In this document: positions 56,532 through 64,000 of the stretch, piece by piece
Position numbering within the stretch: position 1 is the stretch's first letter
Layout of the letters: the number at the start of each line of letters is the position of its first letter
DNA from: Echinicola rosea
GTDB lineage: Bacteria > Bacteroidota > Bacteroidia > Cytophagales > Cyclobacteriaceae
Reading direction: 5' to 3'
Assembly (NCBI RefSeq): GCF_005281475.1
Contig: NZ_CP040106.1
Span: 5,931,001 to 5,995,000, forward strand
Length of the DNA: 64,000 nucleotides
Translations under genes and position numbers: made by a program
Notes under the pieces: model-generated
Told to the model about the DNA's origin: nothing
Database searches by the model: none
What the model saw: the letters and a program-made list of their open reading frames with translations, nothing else

Positions 56532-56724
56532 GACAGTTTCACTGTTAGGTGTATTTATAGATTATTGTTTACAAAATTAAATTTTTAAAAACTAAGCACC
56601 GTCCCAACTAAATTCAAATATAGCCATTGACATAATAATTCAAACTAAAACCTTAATTAATAAATGTTAAATTTAAATGCAATGATTTGTTATCTTGCGG
56701 CAAAATCTCCAAAAACGGGCGTTT

Positions 56725-57498
56725 ATGAAGTCTATCATCAGTTTTATCATTAGATATATTCCTCGAAGTTTTTTGCAGCACATCAGTCATATATTTTTAA
56801 GGATATTGGCTGTTTTCTACCGGGGACACGATGTTAGTTGTCCCGTCTGTAAGCGGGAATTCAGTAAGTTTTTGCCGTATGGCCGCAAAGCAAGGGAAAA
56901 TGCTCTATGTCCTAAATGCCTTGCACTAGAGCGTCATCGACTCATGTGGCTATTCCTAGAGCAGCAGACCAATTTCTTTGATGCCAAACTTAAGGTCCTT
57001 CATATTGCACCGGAACTTTGCTTTATCGATCGCTTCGAAAAGCTTCCCAATATCGAATACATTACGGGCGATATCGAATCCCCACTGGCCAAAGTCAAAA
57101 TGGACGTCCATCAGATTCCCTTTGAGGACCAGCATTTTGATGTCGTCTTCTGTAACCACGTCATGGAGCATGTCGATGATGACTTATTGGCCTGTAAAGA
57201 AATCAACCGTGTACTCAAAAAGGACGGCTGGGGCATCATCCAATCTCCCGTTTATGACATTCCTCAGACCCTCGAAGACAAGAGCGTCACATCTCCTGCC
57301 GAGCGTGAAAAGATGTTTGGGCAAAGAGACCATGTGCGAAAATACGGAAATGATTATGCCCAGCGACTCTCCCAATCAGGCCTGAAAGTGCATGAAGACC
57401 AATTTGTAAAGACCCTGCCGAAAGAAACCATCACGGCCCATGCCCTACCCCCAAACGAAATCATCTTTTACTGTACCAAAGGGGCAGTTATTTCTTAA
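56725..57498 (+). CDS. SAM-dependent methyltransferase with zinc-ribbon-like start
   Basis: 257 aa from the ATG at 56725 (a TTG frame start at 56695 is less likely). Residues about 38-66 contain two Cys pairs (CPVCKREF; LCPKCLALERHR), a probable zinc ribbon. The methyltransferase core follows with LHIAPE, YITGDIESPL, FDVVFCNHVMEHVDDD and the post-motif EINRVLKKDGWGIIQSP. This resembles class I methyltransferases found in glycan or polysaccharide clusters. It converges with the GT2 gene, overlapping it by 11 bases. Substrate unknown. Confidence 0.75.
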   Translation: MKSIISFIIRYIPRSFLQHISHIFLRILAVFYRGHDVSCPVCKREFSKFLPYGRKARENALCPKCLALERHRLMWLFLEQQTNFFDAKLKVLHIAPELCFIDRFEKLPNIEYITGDIESPLAKVKMDVHQIPFEDQHFDVVFCNHVMEHVDDDLLACKEINRVLKKDGWGIIQSPVYDIPQTLEDKSVTSPAEREKMFGQRDHVRKYGNDYAQRLSQSGLKVHEDQFVKTLPKETITAHALPPNEIIFYCTKGAVIS

Positions 57499-58438
57499 GG
57501 ACCCCACAAACCAGCCCCGCCCCATAGGCTAACAGCTGTCCATAGGACGTCAAAATTGACAAAAAACCGACCTTTAATGAACGGTTGCCGATGGTGGATG
57601 ACCACAAGACACCAAAGGTCCATAAGCCATAGACAGAAGCTCCCACGGCAAACAATGGAGCGTATATCAAACTACTAAAAACAACGGTTAAAAAACCCAG
57701 TAAAAACAAGACAGGCATCAAATGGACCGCTTGAATGGCTCCTGGATGAAACCTATTGACATTCACCCTGTTTTGTCCAAACGAATAACTTTGGCGTAAG
57801 AACGAAATAAAATCATTCCTTCGTTTATGGTACACATAAGCCTCTTTGACCAACTCCAAGTTAAATCCATATTTTTTTATCCGTATGCTCAGTTCAATAT
57901 CTTCCCCCTTGTTCGGATCAATGAAACCTCCAATTGCCGCATACACTTTTTGGGACATCCCCATATTATAACCCCGTGCTTGGTATTTTTTGGGATCTGC
58001 CACTTTCCCCCTGATCCCCCCAGTGGTCCAAAAGGAGGTCATACTGAAATTAATGGCTTTTTGAAAAGCAGAAAATCCTTCGGCTGCTTTATCGGGACCT
58101 CCATGGGCATGGAGTCCCCGAGAACGAACGGCTTCCGCTAAATTTTCCAAATAGTCTTCAGGAATCACACAATCCGAGTCAAAAAACACAAAATAATCTC
58201 CTTTGGCTTGATCCATTCCAAAATTCCGTGCAAATCCCTGCCCTGTATTATTTTGATAGAAATAATGTACTGTTAATTTATCTTGATATTCGCTAACCAC
58301 CTCCTCACATCCCTCCAACGAGCCATCCTCGACAATAATCACCTCAAACTTGCTGTAAGTCTGACAACAAAGGCTTTGGAGTAATTCTGAAACTTCGTAA
58401 GGCCGATTATAAACCGGGATGATGATTGAAAAAAACAT
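57488..58438 (-). CDS. Glycosyltransferase family 2 with C-terminal membrane helices
   Basis: 316 aa. GT-A fold: FSIIIPVYNRPYEVSELLQS, the acidic YFVFFDSDCVIP (DxD-like) and the acceptor-side segment GEDIELSIRIKKYGF. Two or three helices close the protein (VHLMPVLFLLGFLTVVFSSL; LSILTSYGQLLAYGAGLVCG). It probably adds a sugar at the inner membrane. The start is offset by one base from the preceding GT2 stop (overlap at 58438), and its 3' end overlaps the convergent methyltransferase gene. Confidence 0.88.
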   Translation of the reverse strand: MFFSIIIPVYNRPYEVSELLQSLCCQTYSKFEVIIVEDGSLEGCEEVVSEYQDKLTVHYFYQNNTGQGFARNFGMDQAKGDYFVFFDSDCVIPEDYLENLAEAVRSRGLHAHGGPDKAAEGFSAFQKAINFSMTSFWTTGGIRGKVADPKKYQARGYNMGMSQKVYAAIGGFIDPNKGEDIELSIRIKKYGFNLELVKEAYVYHKRRNDFISFLRQSYSFGQNRVNVNRFHPGAIQAVHLMPVLFLLGFLTVVFSSLIYAPLFAVGASVYGLWTFGVLWSSTIGNRSLKVGFLSILTSYGQLLAYGAGLVCGVLKK

Positions 58439-59400
58439 CAGTGACCGAAATTTAACTTCTCGTCAATATTATAATCTCCTTTTCTTGAAGAGGTGGAAAT
58501 CATCATTTCGGCCAAAAATCCTGTCAAAAAGAGCTGCACTCCCACTATTAGCGCTACTAGTGATAAAAAGAACAATGGCTGGTCAGTCACTTCCCTCACT
58601 TCAAGGCCAAGCCGCATTCCCCTGATTTTCTGGAACACAAGCCAGCAGGTAATCAAGAATCCACCAAAAAAGGATACGGTTCCCAAAGCCCCAAAGAAGT
58701 GCATGGGCTTTTTACGGTACCTATTGACAAAAGACACTGAGATCAGGTCCAGAAAACCGTGAACAAACCTTTCAACCCCAAATTTGGTTGTACCATATTT
58801 TCTGGCCCTATGCTCCACTGTTTTCTCTCCGATCTTATTAAAACCGTTCCATTTAGCAATTAGCGGAATATAACGGTGCATTTCCCCGTAAAGGTGAATT
58901 TGCTTGACCACTTTGTTTCTATAGGCCTTGAGCCCGCAGTTAAAGTCATGTAGCTTGATTCCTGAGATCAAGCGTGTCACTCCGTTAAAAAATCTTGATG
59001 GAACCGTCTTGGTAAAGGGGTCATGGCGCTTTTTCTTCCAGCCAGACACAATATCATACCCTTCTTCCTTTATCATATCGTATAGCGCCGGAATTTCGTC
59101 AGGGCTGTCCTGGAGGTCCGCATCCATGGTGATCACCACATCTCCGGACGCCTTGCTAAAACCAATATCCAAAGCAGCTGATTTGCCATAGTTCCGGCTA
59201 AAACCAATTGCTTTGATATGACCATTTTGCTTAGCAAGACATTCGATTACTTCCCAGGACTTATCCGAACTGCCATCATTGATAAATATCAATTCATAAC
59301 TAAAACGGTGCTGATGCATTACACGTCCTATCCACGCGGTCAATTCAGGTAAAGATTCTTCCTCATTGTAAACGGGAACGATAATCGAAACTTGCGTCAT
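58438..59400 (-). CDS. DPM1/ArnC-like glycosyltransferase family 2
   Basis: 320 aa. Marks are VSIIVPVYNEEESLPELTAW, YELIFINDGSSDKSWEVIEC, VVITMDADLQDSPDEIPALY (DxD) and the DPM/ArnC-type segment HDFNCGLKAYRNKVVKQIHL. Two C-terminal helices (FFGALGTVSFFGGFLITCWL; PLFFLSLVALIVGVQLFLTG) indicate a membrane-bound polyprenyl-phosphate sugar transferase. It lies between the DUF4199 genes and the second GT2. Confidence 0.9.
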   Translation of the reverse strand: MTQVSIIVPVYNEEESLPELTAWIGRVMHQHRFSYELIFINDGSSDKSWEVIECLAKQNGHIKAIGFSRNYGKSAALDIGFSKASGDVVITMDADLQDSPDEIPALYDMIKEEGYDIVSGWKKKRHDPFTKTVPSRFFNGVTRLISGIKLHDFNCGLKAYRNKVVKQIHLYGEMHRYIPLIAKWNGFNKIGEKTVEHRARKYGTTKFGVERFVHGFLDLISVSFVNRYRKKPMHFFGALGTVSFFGGFLITCWLVFQKIRGMRLGLEVREVTDQPLFFLSLVALIVGVQLFLTGFLAEMMISTSSRKGDYNIDEKLNFGH

Positions 59401-59407
59401 TTAACTG

Positions 59408-59950
59408 TTAATAACTTGGTGTCGGTTCTTTTCTTTTGATGATAGCTCCCAAAATCAATGCACAAATTGCATAGAAGATCAATACAAAGCCAAATGACTT
59501 GATTTGGCCTCCAACAGTATATCCATCTAGCATGCCCTGTTTCATCTCATCGATTTGCTCGGTACTCATGGCATCTGCTGCCCCAAAGCTCTCCATAACT
59601 TCCATCGTATTCTGCATTTGTTGGTCAGCCAATACTCCTGGTAACGCAGGATCTATCACTTGAAAAAGCAAGAGCTGTCCAAACAATCCTACTATTCCTG
59701 CAACGACCAACGTAAAAAAGGAGAATTGAAAAGCAGCGCCAAACGGAATGTATCCTCCCAGCTCTTTCCTATAGCTAAACCCAAATACGAGAACCAATAC
59801 AAATGACAAAACCAGCAATAGAAGCATCCAACTTGACGCAAGACTGGTAGCATTTATAAAATAAACTACGTAACTGATCACTAACGAAATAAGCCCAATG
59901 ATCAATCCTGATCTCAGCGCAGCTTTAAAAGGTGTTTCTTGAGTTTCCAT
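59408..59950 (-). CDS. DUF4199-family membrane protein (second copy)
   Basis: 180 aa with four hydrophobic segments (LISLVISYVVYFINATSLAS; WMLLLLVLSFVLVLVFGFSY; FSFFTLVVAGIVGLFGQLLL; FGFVLIFYAICALILGAIIK). This is the DUF4199 pattern. Function is unknown. It lies 11 bases from the other DUF4199 gene and 7 from the GT2 gene. It is probably a paralogue of its neighbour. Confidence 0.8.
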   Translation of the reverse strand: METQETPFKAALRSGLIIGLISLVISYVVYFINATSLASSWMLLLLVLSFVLVLVFGFSYRKELGGYIPFGAAFQFSFFTLVVAGIVGLFGQLLLFQVIDPALPGVLADQQMQNTMEVMESFGAADAMSTEQIDEMKQGMLDGYTVGGQIKSFGFVLIFYAICALILGAIIKRKEPTPSY

Positions 59951-59961
59951 ATTTACAAAAT

Positions 59962-60486
59962 TTAGTTTTTTATTCTTTTTAAAATTATCGAAATAATAAT
60001 TGTAAAGAACAATTCCAGTATAAAAATTTTCAAAACCACATCCAACACCACATCGCTAATGGACATGTGCTCATGCTCCGTCATGGCCCTTTCAAAGGCC
60101 TCTTTATTGACATTTTCTGTAATATAGACTTCCTTTTCCTGGAGGTAAGCTATTTTATCTGCTTTATAGCTGGTGAATAGATCAGGAGCCATATGCAGGA
60201 ATAACGCTATTCCCAATGCCGTAATCAAAGCAATCAACCCGTAAACTACAAAGCCAACAGTCATCCCTTGGGCGAATAACATTTCACCATCACCATTGGT
60301 ATCACGATAGTTTTTTGTTCCTATAAAGACGAAAACAGGGGTGATCAGACAAGCAAATAACAACGTGTAACCAATAGGATCCAAACCTACCCAATGAAGT
60401 ACCCAAAAGGCCAGCAGGCAAAATCCCCCACCGACTACACCAAACAAATAACTTCCTTTAAAGTACTTAGTCATCCAACCGAGCAA
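59962..60486 (-). CDS. DUF4199-family membrane protein (first copy)
   Basis: 174 aa (alternative ATG at 60474). Helices are visible at about 12-32 (YLFGVVGGGFCLLAFWVLHW), 35-52, 70-95 (FAQGMTVGFVVYGLIALITA) and near the C-terminus (ILELFFTIIISIILKRIKN). The start overlaps the dihydroorotase-like gene by 20 bases, so they are translationally coupled. Confidence 0.8.
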   Translation of the reverse strand: MLGWMTKYFKGSYLFGVVGGGFCLLAFWVLHWVGLDPIGYTLLFACLITPVFVFIGTKNYRDTNGDGEMLFAQGMTVGFVVYGLIALITALGIALFLHMAPDLFTSYKADKIAYLQEKEVYITENVNKEAFERAMTEHEHMSISDVVLDVVLKIFILELFFTIIISIILKRIKN

Positions 60487-61711
60487 ATTTACCTTTGTTG
60501 ATCACCACTTTCACCTTCCCCTTTAGGCGTTGGTTAAAGAAAGGGGAATTAGCTGCAAGCGATTTATTGGTCTGCTTATTGAACACCCATTCTTCAGATG
60601 GATCAAACACTGTAAGGGAGGTCATTTCTTCTTCTAGACTTTTAAGGATCCGAGCTGGTCCGGCAGTAATCTTATCTATCATTAAAGCCCAGCCCAATTT
60701 GGCCTCTAAAGACACCAATCCAGGCAAAAAGGCCTGTAGTCCACTCATCCCAAATTCCGCCAGATCAAATTCCATATGTTTGGCATCATAATCCTTGGGT
60801 TGGTGATTGGACACAATCGCATCAATGGTACCATCTTTAAGTCCCTCCAATAATGCTTCTTGATCGGGCTTCTCCCTAAACGGAGGCATCACCTTTAAGT
60901 TACTGTCATAATCGCTGAGATCCTCATCAACAAAAAGCAGTTGGTACAGTGATACATCAGCAGTGACCTTCAGCCCTTCTGCTTTTGCTTTCTTGATGGC
61001 TGCGACACCATTTGCTGTACTTACGGTCTGAAAATGGATACTACCACCCGTATATTTGAGGATTTCAATATTTTTTTGAATAGCAACCTCTTCTGCAAGT
61101 GACGGGATACCCTTCATCCCTAAGGAAGTAGATGTAAATCCCTCATGCATCTGACCAAATATGGCCAATAATGGGTCATAGGACTGGTCAAACAACACTC
61201 CATCAAACTTCTGGAGGTATTGGAGTACCTTCATCATCCGGTCAGAATTGGAAAGGGGAACAATGCCATCACCAAAAATATTGACCCCATGATGGTGAAT
61301 GTCCAATATTTCAGTTAAATCTTCACCTTGTGTATCCTTGGTCACCGCCGCTTGGATATGAAACTTGGTCAAAAAGTCCCTGCTTCTGTGTTTTATAAAT
61401 TCTACTTCACTTTTACTCTGAACAACTGGAGATGTATTGGGCAGCAATACTGCCTGAACAAATCCGGCATGCTGAAGCGCTTGATCTAGGCTTTCAAGGG
61501 TCTCTTGATACTCATATCCAGGCTCTCCTACTCCACACCTTAGATCGATCCAACCGGCACTTCCGAGCCACCCTGAACAATCAATCACTTCGTCAAATCC
61601 GCTTTCATTTCCATCGTAAGGGCTAATCTTGTTTCCATCATAAGCATAGTTTGATGGGGTTCCGACGGTATCCTTTTGGATTAATTTTAGTGATTTTAGT
61701 AGAATTGCCAT
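60467..61711 (-). CDS. Dihydroorotase-like amidohydrolase lacking metal ligands
   Basis: 414 aa, dihydroorotase class I in length and layout. The metal-binding start, normally DxHxHLREPG, reads DLRCGVGEPG (Asp56; both His replaced, by Arg58 and Gly60). Later ligands are changed too: the usual CHVST segment is HFQTVST, the HHLLL-type segment is YQLLF, and the DHAPH segment is NHQPK. The enzyme is therefore probably inactive, like pseudo-dihydroorotases that act as partners of aspartate transcarbamoylase. It heads the operon with two DUF4199 and two GT2 genes. A true pyrC would have to lie elsewhere. Confidence 0.85.
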   Translation of the reverse strand: MAILLKSLKLIQKDTVGTPSNYAYDGNKISPYDGNESGFDEVIDCSGWLGSAGWIDLRCGVGEPGYEYQETLESLDQALQHAGFVQAVLLPNTSPVVQSKSEVEFIKHRSRDFLTKFHIQAAVTKDTQGEDLTEILDIHHHGVNIFGDGIVPLSNSDRMMKVLQYLQKFDGVLFDQSYDPLLAIFGQMHEGFTSTSLGMKGIPSLAEEVAIQKNIEILKYTGGSIHFQTVSTANGVAAIKKAKAEGLKVTADVSLYQLLFVDEDLSDYDSNLKVMPPFREKPDQEALLEGLKDGTIDAIVSNHQPKDYDAKHMEFDLAEFGMSGLQAFLPGLVSLEAKLGWALMIDKITAGPARILKSLEEEMTSLTVFDPSEEWVFNKQTNKSLAANSPFFNQRLKGKVKVVINKGKFARLDD

Positions 61712-61860
61712 GCTTAAAATATTTGTGCAAAACTGGCACTTTTTTCTTAAAAAATAAACCTAATAATCCGAAAGATTAAAAAAAGCCCCTTTAATCTATT
61801 AAACCCAACCACAAACCCTGTCCGATAATGTAACAAAAAGACGAGTGTCAAGTAAAACCA

Positions 61861-61979
61861 AAACCTACGTGTACTACGGTGCGTCTTTTGGCTGATCTCT
61901 GTGTTATAAAAGACTTCCTTAGCTACGACTAACCGTGTTTTTTGTACCTCGATCTCGTCCAAAATCCACTACCGCCTTA
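61861..61979 (-). repeat. Intergenic repeat family, copy C
   Basis: The reverse complement aligns to copy B from 30034 to 30153, sharing TAAGGCGGTAG, GGATTTTGGACGAGATC, an ACAAAAAACAC run, GTAGCTA, GGAAGTCTTTT and CACGTA, about 75-80% over 119 bases by eye. It is opposite in orientation to copies A and B and abuts the hairpin array at 61990. Confidence 0.75.
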
Positions 61980-61989
61980 CTTAGCTGTT

Positions 61990-62085
61990 CGGGATTTGTA
62001 ATCCCGGATCCGCACAATGGGCATTTGTAATCCATCTCTAATCCCGCATTTGTAATGCGAACTGTCGAGAAAGGGTATCTGTAAT
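61990..62085. repeat. REP-like array with ATTTGTAAT core
   Basis: Three copies of ATTTGTAAT (61994, 62023, 62048) and one degenerate copy, ATCTGTAAT (62077), spaced 25-29 bases. The first and third form exact hairpins: CGGGAT-TTGTA-ATCCCG (61990-62006) and CGCATT-TGT-AATGCG (62045-62059). Repeats of a shared loop with varying, self-complementary arms are typical of REP arrays. Confidence 0.65.
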
Positions 62086-62212
62086 GTTTCCTTGCTGTGA
62101 AGCCAAAAAAATATGACTTGGTCCCTTTTTGATCAAGCAATATTTCTAGGTAGGACGAATGTTGACTTGGTATTTTGAAATAGTTTCAGCTCGTAATAGA
62201 AAGGCGAATGCA

Positions 62213-62266
62213 TAATGCGGGTTCACCGCAGGTCCAACCTGCACTTGGTGCCTTTGGGACATTGTG
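62213..62266 (+). repeat. 54-bp direct repeat, copy 1
   Basis: Starts AATGCGGGTTCACCGCAGG and ends TTTGGGACATTGTGG. It matches 62630-62683 at 51 of 54 positions by eye, same orientation, 417 bases apart. Confidence 0.8.
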
Positions 62267-62620
62267 GATCAAGCAATATTTCTGTAAGCAATAAGTTTAT
62301 GTGCTTATCGAACCAGTGATACGCCACCAAGGCTCCAAGTCACTAAGCAATCATAAATTCTTTCAATTCCAGTTTACAACATCTACTTGGCAGCCAAAAA
62401 GAAGGAGTTTGCCTGCATGGGGGAAGGTTTTAATTTTAGCCCAATAGCTGCACACCTGTGCGCCGTGGCGTAGCGGCGGGGTTTTCGGGTTACTTTTTTG
62501 ACCTGAAGCAAAAAGGCAACAACGGTAGAGGGATGAAAAACCAACCGGGAATTTGGCAAGAAAGATAACTGCCCAAGGAAAAAAGATTGAACACATTTTT
62601 CCAAATACACACTAAACTAA

Positions 62621-62683
62621 CCCGCATTAAATGCGGGTTCACCGCAGGTCCAGCATGCACTTGGAGCCTTTGGGACATTGTGG
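62621..62683 (+). repeat. 54-bp direct repeat, copy 2, led by a palindrome
   Basis: 62630-62683 repeats copy 1 with three differences. Here the repeat is preceded by CCCGCATT, so that CCCGCATTaAATGCGGG (62621-62637) forms an exact 17-nt palindrome that copy 1 lacks. Confidence 0.8.
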
Positions 62684-62798
62684 CATTTCTTTAACGGTGG
62701 TCTTATCGGTAAGAAAACCGGCAGCCCCAACTTTTCCGCTTGATCAAAATCCCCCATGCCGGATCCCCCGGTCCTACAGGGGCATATAAAAATGAAAA

Positions 62799-62822
62799 GG
62801 CCCACCGCTTGTGCGGTGGGCC
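62799..62822 (-). terminator. rRNA operon terminator
   Basis: GGCCCACCGC (62799-62808) pairs with GCGGTGGGCC (62813-62822) around a 4-nt loop. On the minus strand it runs into TTTTCATTTTTATA, just after the 5S gene. Confidence 0.9.
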
Positions 62823-62831
62823 TGTATAAAA

Positions 62832-62942
62832 GCGGGCGGCGACCTACTCTCCCGGGTGTAACCCCAGTACCATCGGCGCGACAGGGCTTAACTTCTCTGT
62901 TCGGGATGGGAAGAGGTGGATCCCCCGTGCCATACCACCCTA
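62832..62942 (-). rRNA. rrf: 5S ribosomal RNA
   Basis: On the minus strand the RNA begins with GGGTGGTATGGCACGGGG, contains CCCATCCCGAACAGAGAAG and ends with GGTCGCCGCCC; the ends pair as helix I. About 110 nt, normal for Bacteroidota. Ends are set by the helix, accurate to a few bases. It is last in the operon, after 23S. Confidence 0.93.
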
Positions 62943-63035
62943 AGCTCTTCGTCCCATCGACATTTCTCAGGCGACGGAACAATATCTTTATTTCCTTTTT
63001 GGCCTTTCGACATTACCAAAGATAATACAACTCCG

Positions 63036-64000
<965 letters not shown>

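Larger units (their letters stand above)
61712..62798. other. 1.1-kb repeat-rich non-coding region beside the rRNA operon
   Basis: No supported gene. It contains repeat copy C, a hairpin array, two near-identical 54-bp repeats and a 17-nt palindrome, all listed separately. The phrase GATCAAGCAATATTTCT occurs twice (62132 and 62267). Minus-strand frames at 62363-62678 look like translated repeat, not protein. Confidence 0.6.

Noticed and set aside
62363..62678. Overlapping minus-strand frames near the rRNA operon
   Set aside because: Two alternative frames are open over the same low-complexity repeat; neither looks like protein and one crosses a 54-bp direct repeat.

Overview
The window looks like chromosomal DNA of a Bacteroidota member, most likely order Cytophagales and family Cyclobacteriaceae (Echinicola-like). 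Support: a SusC/SusD pair, TonB-receptor/DUF4374/PepSY genes, a Bat (aerotolerance) operon, DUF4199 and DUF4221 proteins, the prs-rplY-pth order, absence of clear Shine-Dalgarno sequences, and a TTTG-N18-TAnnTTTG promoter before fabG. The genus is an inference. I see no prophage, CRISPR array, intact insertion sequence, tRNA or recognisable defence system.

Layout. 1-2.8 kb: end of a TonB receptor, a DUF4374 lipoprotein and a PepSY membrane protein, a probable iron or siderophore uptake locus. 2.9-8.2 kb: a thioredoxin-fold lipoprotein and a 1306-aa hybrid histidine kinase. 8.2-9.2 kb: non-coding DNA rich in hairpins. 9.2-11.6 kb: an orphan LuxR-type HTH protein, then an ECF sigma factor, a 63-aa helical protein and an MscS-type channel. 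12-19.7 kb: a minus-strand susC-susD-phosphodiesterase operon opposite a divergent TetR gene, with shared dyad sites between them. 20-21.4 kb: an aminotransferase with an unusual active-site Asn. 21.5-28 kb: moxR, DUF58, DUF4381, batA, a batB-batC fusion and batD. 28.2-34.2 kb: sulfatase, small membrane proteins, aminopeptidase P and a porin. 34.7-37.3 kb: prs, rplY, pth and a thiamine-binding-fold protein. 37.7-41.3 kb: a pair of envelope proteins, the second a barrel/coiled-coil/OmpA chimera. 41.9-48.6 kb: rarA; DUF2721-GDPD-threonine aldolase; sigma/anti-sigma; lpdA. 48.9-52.3 kb: fabG, a DUF4221 lipoprotein, an SPFH protein and a 59-aa ribbon-helix-helix-like protein. 52.3-56.5 kb: adaptor, permease and TolC of a MacAB-like pump with no ATPase gene beside it. 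56.7-61.7 kb: methyltransferase, two GT2 glycosyltransferases, two DUF4199 proteins and a dihydroorotase-like protein lacking its metal ligands. 61.7-62.8 kb: repeat-rich non-coding DNA. 62.8-64 kb: 5S rRNA and the 3' part of 23S rRNA on the minus strand.

The most unusual material is intergenic. One repeat family has three copies (near 11.8, 30.0 and 61.9 kb). There are two REP-like hairpin clusters (8.4 and 62.0 kb), a MITE-like palindromic element (41.5 kb), a 54-bp direct repeat (62.2 and 62.6 kb) and a perfect 17-bp inverted repeat (8.7 kb). Among genes, the degenerate dihydroorotase, the sigma/small-protein/MscS cassette, the SPFH/RHH pair with an upstream palindrome, and the TetR-linked SusCD-phosphodiesterase locus deserve follow-up. 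All family names come from reading the proteins; no database search was run.
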